DNA from: Roseateles hydrophilus
GTDB taxonomy: Bacteria > Pseudomonadota > Gammaproteobacteria > Burkholderiales > Burkholderiaceae_C
Assembly (NCBI RefSeq): GCF_026712245.1
Contig: NZ_JAPPUY010000008.1
Location: 1 to 35,531 of the forward strand
Reading direction: 5' to 3'
DNA: 35,531 nt
Under the pieces are notes generated by a model. It saw only the letters and a list, made by a program, of their open reading frames with translations, was not told the origin of the DNA and made no database searches. Shown here piece by piece: positions 8,019 through 14,910 of this stretch (position 1 is its first letter; each line of letters begins with the position of its first letter). The position numbers and the translations under genes were made by a program.

Positions 8019-8609
8019 TCAGGGCCTTGCGGAAGCGCCCAGGGGCGCCTCCCGGCTGGCGGGCGCTTCTCGGGAGTCCTCATGGCGCGCCAGCGCATAC
8101 ACGTGTTCCGTGCAGGGCTCGCCGCGGAACACGACCTGACGGCTCTCGACGAACGCGAAACCCAGGCGCTCGAGCAGCCGGATGCTTGGCAGATTCCGTG
8201 CATCGGTAATGCCGACAACGTGGGTGGCGCGGGTCGCCGAGAAGAGCAGTCGAAGCGCCTGGCGCACAGCGAGCGTGGCGAGGCCACGCCCCTGGGCGGC
8301 CGGCTGCAGCGTGAAGCCGACTTCGCCGGCGCAGCCGTCGTCCGACAGATACAGGCCGATGTCGCCGACCAGCGCATCCGTCTCCGGCTCGGCGATCCCG
8401 AGTTGCACCCAATGGCCCGGCGTGAAGAGCGGCGCACGATGCACGTCGGTAAGGAAGGCCAGGGCGTCGGCGTCGGACATCGGCGACCACCCCTGATAGC
8501 GCCCGAGTTCGGGCAGCGCGCGATAGGCCTGGAACGCGGCGAGATCCTCCGGCCGCATCCGCCGGAGTCGGCCGCCAGGGAACTCTTGGGGCAGCAGCAC
8601 TGCTTGCAT
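8019..8609 (-). CDS. GNAT-family N-acetyltransferase
   Basis: A 196-residue acetyltransferase of the RimJ/RimL-like GNAT group. The acetyl-CoA site is in GEVGFTLQPAAQGRGLATLAVRQAL (Q-G-R-G-L-A signature), followed by the typical DARNLPSIRLLERLGF helix-strand. The open frame continues upstream, but ATG 8609 is preferred because a longer protein would overlap the preceding gene and add a non-conserved basic leader. It lies 19 bases after the VOC-fold gene, so the two probably form a unit. Substrate (ribosomal protein, antibiotic or small amine) cannot be told. Confidence 0.85.
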   Translation of the reverse strand: MQAVLLPQEFPGGRLRRMRPEDLAAFQAYRALPELGRYQGWSPMSDADALAFLTDVHRAPLFTPGHWVQLGIAEPETDALVGDIGLYLSDDGCAGEVGFTLQPAAQGRGLATLAVRQALRLLFSATRATHVVGITDARNLPSIRLLERLGFAFVESRQVVFRGEPCTEHVYALARHEDSREAPASREAPLGASARP

Positions 8610-8628
8610 GACAGCCAGCCTGCGCCGC

Positions 8629-9006
8629 TCAGCGCGCGCCTTGTCGAAGTTGAAACACGTTGCCTTCCGGATCATGTCCATCAAGCACGGTGGCACCGTG
8701 AAACTGCCACGACTGCTCGATGGGATTCATCTGACCACCCAGCTGCGCAGCCTGAGCCGAGGCCGCTTCGATGCTGCGTACAAAGAAGACCAGCTTGATG
8801 GGTGTGTCGTCGCGACGGATGGGAGGCGCTTGAACCTGAATGCTTGCTGCGATGTGCGGCGGAACGGCGACCACGATCAACTGGAAGCCATGAGCCTGCA
8901 TGGCCACGTGACCAGGTTCAGACTCGGTGATGGCCAGACCCGCGACGGCCGAATAGAACGCGCTGACCAAGCTGAGGTCTTTCGCGTAAAGAACGGCCGC
9001 AGCCAT
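8629..9006 (-). CDS. VOC/glyoxalase-fold protein
   Basis: A 125-residue protein of the vicinal oxygen chelate fold (glyoxalase/bleomycin resistance/dioxygenase superfamily). The first repeat starts AAVLYAKDLSLVSAFYSAVAGL and the second ends in DGHDPEGNVFQLRQ, the characteristic D-P-[ED]-G-N strand. The ATG at 9006 is chosen because AAGAAAG lies about five bases upstream; ATG 9021 (MQESPM) is an in-frame alternative. It sits between a small membrane-protein gene and a GNAT gene read in the same direction. Function is not specified by the sequence; VOC proteins of this size are often metal-dependent or act as binding proteins. Confidence 0.85.
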   Translation of the reverse strand: MAAAVLYAKDLSLVSAFYSAVAGLAITESEPGHVAMQAHGFQLIVVAVPPHIAASIQVQAPPIRRDDTPIKLVFFVRSIEAASAQAAQLGGQMNPIEQSWQFHGATVLDGHDPEGNVFQLRQGAR

Positions 9007-9059
9007 CGGGCTTTCTTGCATGAGGGTTCGATGTGGTCCGAGGCGCGCGACAGAGAACG

Positions 9060-9458
9060 TCAGGGGCGTCGCTGCCAAACATACGCGGCAGCATAGCCAG
9101 CCCCACCGAAGCCGAAGCACAAGACGCCGGGCCAGTCGCGCGCCAACGTCAGGGCGAAAGGCCGATGAAGCAGGCCCACGTAGATCCAGAGGCCGAGCGC
9201 CGTCGACAGCAGAGCCGCGATCAGAGAAATCGCGGTGGCGGCATGATCAGTCCCGAGTCGCTCCACAAGCCACGTCGCGGGAACCAGCGCAGCCAGCAGC
9301 AAGAGGCTGGCCACCAATGCCAAGCCGAGCAGCGCCAATTCTTCCGTGACGTAGGGCGATACCTGAGTTCCGAACTGCAGGCGAATGCTGAGCCACGAGC
9401 CGATCAACGTGCCGATGGCGACAGCGCCTAAGCGGCGGCGATCCTTGGTTGCGCGCAT
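9060..9458 (-). CDS. small hypothetical membrane protein
   Basis: A 132-residue protein that I do not recognise. It is mostly hydrophobic, with about four predicted membrane segments (near residues 10-25, 40-62, 72-98 and 108-128) and a basic N-terminus (MRATKDRRR). The reading frame is supported by strong hydrophobic periodicity and by its position 53 bases upstream of the VOC-fold gene on the same strand. No signature residues of known families are seen. Confidence 0.65.
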   Translation of the reverse strand: MRATKDRRRLGAVAIGTLIGSWLSIRLQFGTQVSPYVTEELALLGLALVASLLLLAALVPATWLVERLGTDHAATAISLIAALLSTALGLWIYVGLLHRPFALTLARDWPGVLCFGFGGAGYAAAYVWQRRP

Positions 9459-9518
9459 GTGACAGGCTTCAGAGTGCCCGCACTATGCCCGCATCACAGC
9501 CTCAACAGCGCCGCGCGC

Positions 9519-10835
9519 TCACAACAGGCGCGGTGATCGTTGCCGGCGCCGGGCGTCCAGGCGGATCAACACTGCGATCGCTCCGCCCACCAGCAGCCCC
9601 AGCCCGCTGAGCGTCGCCGCGATGGGCACGCCGGCCGCCTCGCAGCCGGCGTAGGCCGCCAGCATCACCAGCACGCTGAGGTTCTCGTTGAAGCCCTGCA
9701 CGGCAATCGAGCGGCCGGCGCTCAGCAGCGTGGCGCCGCGGTGTTGCAGCAGCGCGTTCAGCGGCACCACCATCGCGCCGCCCACGGCGCCCACCAGGGC
9801 CAGCATCAGGGCCGCCGTGGCCACGTCGTCGATCTGCGCGACCACCGGCATCAACAGCCCCAGCGCCACGCCGGCCCACAGGCCGTGCCGGGCCTGATGC
9901 AGCGCCAGCCAGCGCCCGGCCGCCGCCGCACCGGCGATGACGCCCACGGCCACCGCCGCCTGCAGGTAGGCGGCCTGGCTCAGCGGCAGGCGCAGCGCCT
10001 CGCCGGCCCAGCGCAAGACGGCGAACTGCAGCGTGGCGCCCACGCCCCAGAACAGCGTCGTCGCGGCCAGCGACAGGCCGCCCTCGCGGTCGTGCCACAG
10101 CGTGCGATTCGCGGCGCGGAATTCGCGCAGCAGCGTGGCCGGGTCGTGCGCTGCGCTGCGCTGGCGGCGGCCGCTGTCCGGGATGCCGGCATTCAGCAGG
10201 CTGGACAGCGCGTAGATCGCCAGCAGTGCGGCCAGCGAGCCGGTCAGCTTGTCGGCAGGCAGTTGCAGCCCATCGCACAGCCGGGCAAGGTCTGACCCCA
10301 GCCACGCGGGGCTCACCAGCGCCCCGCCCAGCACCGCGCCCAGCAGCGCGGCCGACACCACGGTGATCTCGATCCAGCCATTGGCCTTCACCAGCGCCTC
10401 GGGCGCGGCGAGCTCGGTGATGAGGCCGTACTTGGCCGGCGCATAGGCCGCCGCGCCCAGGCCCACGACGGCCAGCGCCGCCACCGGGTGCAGGCCCAGC
10501 ACCAGCAGCGCCAAGCCTGCCATCTTGACGAGGTTCATCGCCGCCATCACGCGGCCCTTGGCGAAGGCGTCGGCCAGCGGGCCCACCCATGGCGCCAGCA
10601 CGACATAGGCCGCCATGAAGCCCACCTTCAGCAGCGGCGCCCACCAGGCCGCGAAGCCCTGCTCGATCAGCAGTGCAATGGCGACGATGAGCAGCGCGTT
10701 GTCGGCCAGCGCCGACGCGAACTGCGCGCCGATGACGAGGCCGAAGCCCTGGGGCAGCGCGGGCCGGGCACAGGCCCTGGGCGAGGTGGTGGCGGTGGTG
10801 GCAGGCACGTTCGGCGCACTGTCGCGGCGGCGCAT
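9519..10835 (-). CDS. lplT: lysophospholipid transporter LplT
   Basis: An MFS carrier that flips 2-acyl-lysophospholipids, mainly lyso-PE, across the inner membrane for re-acylation. The 438-residue protein has about 12 hydrophobic segments and the LplT opening FGLVIGAQFASALADNALLI, the conserved PLADAFAKGRVMAAMNLVKM loop and AAYAPAKYGLITE. The ATG at 10835 (MRRRDSAPN) leaves a short poorly conserved leader of about 30 residues; ATG 10895 is also in frame but would overlap the LexA-box promoter region of the divergent gene. In Enterobacteria lplT is next to aas, a lyso-PE acyltransferase; no aas is present here. The presence of psd in the same window fits a phospholipid theme. Confidence 0.92.
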   Translation of the reverse strand: MRRRDSAPNVPATTATTSPRACARPALPQGFGLVIGAQFASALADNALLIVAIALLIEQGFAAWWAPLLKVGFMAAYVVLAPWVGPLADAFAKGRVMAAMNLVKMAGLALLVLGLHPVAALAVVGLGAAAYAPAKYGLITELAAPEALVKANGWIEITVVSAALLGAVLGGALVSPAWLGSDLARLCDGLQLPADKLTGSLAALLAIYALSSLLNAGIPDSGRRQRSAAHDPATLLREFRAANRTLWHDREGGLSLAATTLFWGVGATLQFAVLRWAGEALRLPLSQAAYLQAAVAVGVIAGAAAAGRWLALHQARHGLWAGVALGLLMPVVAQIDDVATAALMLALVGAVGGAMVVPLNALLQHRGATLLSAGRSIAVQGFNENLSVLVMLAAYAGCEAAGVPIAATLSGLGLLVGGAIAVLIRLDARRRQRSPRLL

Positions 10836-10919
10836 GAACCCGCGATGAAAGCCGGTGACAAGGCCGTGACCGCCGGGTGGCTGGGGCCGGCGCAAGCCCC
10901 CCGAGCATCTGTGGAAATG

Positions 10920-10935
10920 CTGTATGCAATTACAG
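10920..10935 (+). promoter_or_regulatory. LexA (SOS) box
   Basis: CTGTATGCAATTACAG is a perfect match to the CTGT-N8-ACAG LexA operator of gamma- and betaproteobacteria. It ends seven bases before the ATG of the radical SAM gene, so LexA bound here would block its transcription. The very short distance means the transcript must start within or just after the box, giving a short or nearly absent leader. Confidence 0.82.
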
Positions 10936-10942
10936 TTCCGGC

Positions 10943-12196
10943 ATGCAAGTACAGGACAAGCTCGCCATCCTGGCCGACGCCGCCAAGTACGACGCCTCCT
11001 GCGCCAGCAGCGGCGGCGACCGCCGCGACTCGCGCGACGGCAAAGGCATCGGCTCCACCACCGGCAGCGGCATCTGCCACGCCTACGCGCCCGACGGCCG
11101 CTGCATCTCGCTGCTCAAGGTGCTGCTGACCAACTGGTGCGTCTACGACTGCCTTTACTGCATCAACCGCCAGAGCAGCGACGTGAAGCGCGCGCGCTTC
11201 AGCATCGACGAGGTGGTGCAGCTGACGCTGTCCTTCTACCGGCGCAACGTCATTGAGGGGCTGTTCCTGTCCAGCGGCATCATCCGCACGCCCGACTACA
11301 CGATGGAGCAGGTCATCGAGGTCGCCCGCCGGCTGCGCGAGGACGAGCACTTCAAGGGCTACATCCACCTGAAGACCATCCCTGATGCATCGCCCGAGCT
11401 GGTGGAGCGCGCCGGCCGCTATGCCGACCGGCTGTCCATCAACGTCGAGCTGCCCAGCGCGCAGAGCCTGCAGCAGCTGGCGCCGGAGAAGAACGCCGCC
11501 GGCATCGAGCGCACGATGTCGCGCATCCACCTGCGGCTGCAGGCCGCGCGCGAGGCCAAACGCGAGGCTCAGGCCGTGCGCGCGCTGCCCGGCGCGGCGG
11601 CCCGCACGGCGCCGCCGCCGCGCTTTGCGCCGGCCGGGCAGAGCACGCAGCTCATCGTCGGCGCCGATGCGTCGGACGACCGCACCGTGCTGCAGCTGTC
11701 CAGCCGGCTCTACACGGGCCAGGGCCTGCGGCGCGTCTACTACTCGGCCTACAGCCCCATCCCGCATGCCAGCCGCGCGCTGCCGGCCCAGGCCGCGCCG
11801 CTGCTGCGCGAGCACCGGCTCTACCAGGCCGACTGGCTGCTGCGCTTCTACGGTTTCCGGGCCGACGAGATCGTCACCGAGGCCGGCTTCCTGTCGCTGC
11901 AGCACGACCCCAAGCTGGCCTGGGCGCTGGCCCACCCGGCGCAGTTCCCGCTGGACGTGGACCGCGCGCCGCGCGAGCAGCTGCTGCGCGTGCCGGGCCT
12001 GGGCGTGGGCTCGGTGGACAAGCTGCTGGCCGCCCGCCAGCACCGCCGGCTGCGCCGCGCCGACCTGCTGGCGCTGGGCCCGCTGGCGCGCAAGGCGCTG
12101 CCCTTCGTCGTTGCGGTGGACCACCGGCCCCAGCCCGCCGACCTGCAGGCCCTGCGCAGGCCGGCCGCCGTGCCGCAACAGGCGTCGCTGTTCTGA
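10943..12196 (+). CDS. putative DNA modification/repair radical SAM protein
   Basis: A 417-residue radical SAM enzyme of the group described as UDG-linked (TIGR03916 pattern). The 4Fe-4S motif C-x3-C-x2-C is NWCVYDCLYC (Cys66, Cys70, Cys73). The family's N-terminal signature is intact: KYDASCASSGGDRR and GICHAYAPDGRCISLLKVLLTN, with additional conserved Cys20, Cys45 and Cys54. A C-terminal helix-hairpin-helix (about 340-385, LDVDRAPREQLLRVPGLGVGSVDKLL) is a DNA-binding element. ATG 10943 is preferred over ATG 10877 because the latter would place the LexA box inside the coding region. The stop overlaps the next ATG (TGATG). The reaction is not known; DNA lesion repair or processing is inferred from the fold, the HhH and the SOS operator. 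Confidence 0.92.
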   Translation: MQVQDKLAILADAAKYDASCASSGGDRRDSRDGKGIGSTTGSGICHAYAPDGRCISLLKVLLTNWCVYDCLYCINRQSSDVKRARFSIDEVVQLTLSFYRRNVIEGLFLSSGIIRTPDYTMEQVIEVARRLREDEHFKGYIHLKTIPDASPELVERAGRYADRLSINVELPSAQSLQQLAPEKNAAGIERTMSRIHLRLQAAREAKREAQAVRALPGAAARTAPPPRFAPAGQSTQLIVGADASDDRTVLQLSSRLYTGQGLRRVYYSAYSPIPHASRALPAQAAPLLREHRLYQADWLLRFYGFRADEIVTEAGFLSLQHDPKLAWALAHPAQFPLDVDRAPREQLLRVPGLGVGSVDKLLAARQHRRLRRADLLALGPLARKALPFVVAVDHRPQPADLQALRRPAAVPQQASLF

Positions 12197-12960
12197 TGGA
12201 CGTGCCGCTGCGTCACCCCGCCGACTGGCCCGGCTTCGCCGCCCAGTTGCCCGCGCTGCTCGCCGGGGCCTCGGCCGGCTGGACGCATGACGTCGGCGCC
12301 CAGGCTGCGCTGTTCGGTGACGACGCCGTGCCGCCGCCCTCGCGCGCGCCCTGGCACCCGCCCGAGGGCTGGGACGCGCTGGGCCGCCTGGTGGCCATGC
12401 ACGCCGACGACGACCGCTACGCCCGCCTGCTCGCGTTTGCGCGCCGCCTGCAGCAGCAGCCCGGCCTGTGGGACGACCGGCTGGACGCCGACCGGCGCCA
12501 CCTGCAGTCGTTGGCCCGGCAGGTCAGCCGCGAGATCCACAAGACCCACGCCTTCGTGCGCTTTCGCGAGGTGGCCGACGACAGCGCGCCCGGCGGCTGC
12601 CGCCATGTGGCCTGGTTCGAGCCGGCCCACCACGTGCTGCGCGCCGCGGCGCCGTTCTTCGTGAAGCGGTTTGCGCAGCACGCCTGGGCCATCCTGACGC
12701 CGCGTGGCTGCCTGCACTGGGACGGCCAGCGCCTCAGCGGCGCCGGTCCCGCGCGCCGCGAGGACGCCCCGCCCGCCGATGCCGGCGAGGCGCTGTGGCT
12801 GACCTACTACCGCAGCATCTTCAACCCGGCGCGGCTCAAGCTGTCGATGATGAAGAAGGAGATGCCGGTGCGCTACTGGGCGCAGATGCCGGAGACGCAG
12901 CTCATCAGCGAGCTGGTCCGCGACGCCCCGCGGCGCGAGGGGCGCATGCGCGGCGTTTGA
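12196..12960 (+). CDS. partner protein of the radical SAM repair enzyme (TIGR03915/DUF4130-like)
   Basis: A 254-residue protein matching the pattern of the family that accompanies the UDG-linked radical SAM protein and in many genomes is fused to a uracil-DNA glycosylase domain. Recognisable parts are LARQVSREIHKTHAFVRFRE (about 110-130), HVAWFEPAHHVL, and the C-terminal TYYRSIFNPARLKLSMMKKEMPVRYW. Here the glycosylase domain is missing, so this is the stand-alone form. Start and stop: ATG 12196 overlaps the upstream stop by one base, so translation is coupled and expression should follow the LexA box. Its biochemical activity is not established. Confidence 0.9.
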   Translation: MDVPLRHPADWPGFAAQLPALLAGASAGWTHDVGAQAALFGDDAVPPPSRAPWHPPEGWDALGRLVAMHADDDRYARLLAFARRLQQQPGLWDDRLDADRRHLQSLARQVSREIHKTHAFVRFREVADDSAPGGCRHVAWFEPAHHVLRAAAPFFVKRFAQHAWAILTPRGCLHWDGQRLSGAGPARREDAPPADAGEALWLTYYRSIFNPARLKLSMMKKEMPVRYWAQMPETQLISELVRDAPRREGRMRGV

Positions 12961-12985
12961 CCGCTTCGGCAGAGGTCGGAGTTTT

Positions 12986-13073
12986 GGGCCGAGCGCCGGG
13001 CCGCCCCAAGCCGGCCCTCATGGTGATGTGCTTGCGGCTCGATGCCGCAAGCATCGCCGTCCCCACGGGGGAC
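12986..13073. repeat. 88-bp dispersed repeat, copy 2
   Basis: The second copy of the repeat at 5874-5961, in the same orientation. The hairpin arms are TGCTTGCGGC / GCCGCAAGCA with a TCGAT loop, and the second hairpin is GTCCCC-ACG-GGGGAC. Relative to copy 1 the central A-T pair of the stem is flipped on both arms, so the pairing is kept. Confidence 0.8.
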
Positions 13074-13075
13074 TG

Positions 13076-13236
13076 AGAGGCTGAGAGTCTTTCACCCATG
13101 CCCGCCTTGCACGCCAAAACGCCCTCGCCCGTTGTTGCAAATGCTCGCCATAGCCCGAGCTATGGCTGCGCTTTGCGCCTCGTTCGAGGGCGCTTTGACG
13201 CGCCTTTCTGGCACGGCCAAAAAACTCTCAACCTCT
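13076..13236. repeat. 161-bp element with terminal inverted repeats and nested hairpins
   Basis: The ends are AGAGGCTGAGAGT (13076-13088) and ACTCTCAACCTCT (13224-13236), a 13-bp terminal inverted repeat with 12 matches. Inside it are CGCCCTCG / CGAGGGCG (13120-13127 with 13185-13192) and the perfect hairpin GCCATAGC-CCGA-GCTATGGC (13147-13166). It has no convincing coding capacity and starts three bases after the neighbouring repeat. The layout suggests a MITE-like element or a structured RNA. It and the neighbouring repeat fill the 322-base gap between genes. Confidence 0.6.
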
Positions 13237-13282
13237 GACTGGACTTGCCCGCGTCCAGCGAGGCAAGACCGGGTGAGGGGCT

Positions 13283-14764
13283 TCAAGTTCTTTCGAACAG
13301 CAGCCCGAGCTGGCTGGCGATCAGCAGCTCCTGGCGCGTCCAGGCGCGCGTGGGGCGGGCGTCCACCAGCCACAGCGCGCCGGCCAGCTGGGCGCCGTCG
13401 TACAGCGGCACCTCGATGCGCGCCTCGGCCGCGCCGGCGAGGCCGGCCAGCTCGGCGTGGCAGGGGTGCAGCGCCGCGTCGGGCAGGGCCAGCGGCGTGC
13501 CGTGGCGGTGCAGCAGGTCGAGGTAGCGCGGGTGGTCGGCGGCGGTCAGCCCGCCGGGGCCCAGCGTCCAGCGCACCACGCTGGCCAGACCCAGGATGCG
13601 CACGCTGGCGGCCTTGAGCTCGGCCAGCGCCTCGGTGGGCGGCAGCGTGGCCAGGCGCTGGCGCTGGCCGCTCAGCTGCAGCAGTAGCTCCTCGGGCGTC
13701 ACGGGGGCGCCGGCCTCATCGGCGGGCGGGGCGGCCAGCGTCGTGCGCGCCGGCAGCGACAGGCGCTTGATCTCGGACTGCAGGGCCAGGTGTTGCCACA
13801 GGTGGTCCAGCGCGCCGGCGGCGTCGCCCTGGGCCTGCAGCAGCTCGGCCAGCTGCAGGTGGGCCTGGCGGGCCTGGGCGCGGGCCTGGATGCGTTGCGC
13901 GAGCTGCAGGCCGTGGCGCGTGGAGCGCACGGCGGCCGCGTTGTCGCCACGGGCCAGCGCGATCTCCGTCCATGTGCGGCTGGCGGCGGCCTCCAGCCAG
14001 GGGTAGCCCTGGCGAGCGGCGATGTCCAGCGCCAGCCGGCAGTCGGCCACGGCCCAGTCCATGCGCTGGCGGGCCAGCGCCGCGCGCGCCAGGTGCCAGT
14101 GCGCCTCGGCCTCGAACACGCGGTGGCTGCCGCGCCGCGCGGCCGCCAGGCCGTGGCTGAAGTGGCGCTCCGCGGCCGGCAGGTCACCGGTCTCGAAGCT
14201 GCCCACGCCGATGTTCAGTGCCAGCTTGGCTGCGAGGTAGCTGTCGTCATGGCTGGCCAGGTGCTCGGCCGCATCACGCATCTGGCGCAGGCCGCGGGCC
14301 CAGTCGGCCTGCGCGTAGTGGATCTGGCCCAGGCCGATGCGTGCCGCCACGCCGGTCTGCAGGTGGCCGTTGACTTCCGACAAATCGAGCGCGCGTGACC
14401 ACTGCTCGGTGGCCAGCTGGTACTCGCCCTGCTGGTAGGCAATGCGCCCCAGCGCCTCGCAGACGCGGGCGGCCTGGATGGGGAAGTGGCCGGCCGCCGC
14501 CAGCGCGCCGGCCTGCTCCAGCGCGGGCAGCAGCTCCAGCGCGCGGCCGCGCGGCTCCAGCAGGCCGAAGCGGGCGTACAGCGCGTCCGCGCCCGCCGCC
14601 GTGTCGCCAGCCTCGAAGGCCAGCGCGCTCAGGCGCTCCAGCAGCCGGTCGGCCAGCGGCGGGTGGCGCCGGGCCACACGGGCGATGCGGCTGAGCAGGT
14701 CGGCCAGCGCGTCGCTGGCGGCAGGTTGCAGGGTGAACACGGCGGGCTCAGGTTGGTTTCTCAC
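13283..14764 (-). CDS. TPR-repeat protein with C-terminal GAF-like domain
   Basis: A 493-residue soluble protein. Residues about 15-330 form a run of tetratricopeptide-like helical pairs (for example ALGRIAYQQGEYQLATEQWSRALDLS and LALNIGVGSFETGDLPAAERHFSHGL). Residues about 370-493 look like a GAF-type sensor domain (ILGLASVVRW ... RIEVPLYDGAQLAGALWLVDARP ... ELLIASQLGLLF). There is no HTH, GGDEF or kinase domain, so it is a sensor or adaptor without an obvious output. The start is GTG 14764; no better start is in frame. It is divergent from the GlcNAc operon and one of the TGG-N8-TGG sites covers its start codon, which suggests shared control. Function is unknown. Confidence 0.8.
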   Translation of the reverse strand: MRNQPEPAVFTLQPAASDALADLLSRIARVARRHPPLADRLLERLSALAFEAGDTAAGADALYARFGLLEPRGRALELLPALEQAGALAAAGHFPIQAARVCEALGRIAYQQGEYQLATEQWSRALDLSEVNGHLQTGVAARIGLGQIHYAQADWARGLRQMRDAAEHLASHDDSYLAAKLALNIGVGSFETGDLPAAERHFSHGLAAARRGSHRVFEAEAHWHLARAALARQRMDWAVADCRLALDIAARQGYPWLEAAASRTWTEIALARGDNAAAVRSTRHGLQLAQRIQARAQARQAHLQLAELLQAQGDAAGALDHLWQHLALQSEIKRLSLPARTTLAAPPADEAGAPVTPEELLLQLSGQRQRLATLPPTEALAELKAASVRILGLASVVRWTLGPGGLTAADHPRYLDLLHRHGTPLALPDAALHPCHAELAGLAGAAEARIEVPLYDGAQLAGALWLVDARPTRAWTRQELLIASQLGLLFERT

Positions 14765-14771
14765 TGGTATT
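14754..14771 (+). promoter_or_regulatory. candidate operator, TGG direct-repeat site a
   Basis: TGGTTTCTCACTGGTATT: two TGG cores 11 bases apart with the invariant A at position 10. It overlaps the GTG start of the TPR gene. Confidence 0.4.
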
Positions 14772-14838
14772 CTTGTTCATCCGAGAGCCGTCCCATCCCC
14801 GGCCAGCGGGCGATGCGACGCCGTGGGGCGCAAGGTTG

Positions 14839-14856
14839 TAGACCAGTTTAAAACCA
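14839..14856 (-). promoter_or_regulatory. candidate operator, TGG direct-repeat site b
   Basis: Read on the minus strand: TGGTTTTAAACTGGTCTA. It ends just upstream of the predicted -35 box of the GlcNAc operon. The ACTGGTCTA half equals the half-site of the GntR-family DasR/NagR operator. Confidence 0.5.
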
Positions 14857-14857
14857 A

Positions 14858-14886
14858 TTGACGCCCCTGGTTGTTGGTATTAGAGT
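14858..14886 (+). promoter_or_regulatory. predicted sigma70 promoter of the GlcNAc/chitin operon
   Basis: -35 TTGACG (14858-14863), a 17-base spacer and -10 TAGAGT (14881-14886). The predicted transcript starts near 14893, about 18 bases before the kinase ATG. The -10 box is covered by site c, as expected for a repressor. Confidence 0.6.
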
Positions 14887-14892
14887 GGTATC
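14875..14892 (+). promoter_or_regulatory. candidate operator, TGG direct-repeat site c
   Basis: TGGTATTAGAGTGGTATC: two exact TGGTAT half-sites 11 bases apart. It overlaps the -10 box of the operon promoter, so binding should repress. The most likely binder is the GntR/UTRA protein encoded two genes on (inference). Confidence 0.6.
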
Positions 14893-14910
14893 GACTGCTT
14901 CCTGTCGACC

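Noticed and set aside
10877-10942. N-terminal extension of the radical SAM protein from ATG 10877
   Set aside because: It would put the perfect LexA box inside the coding region and add residues not seen in the family.
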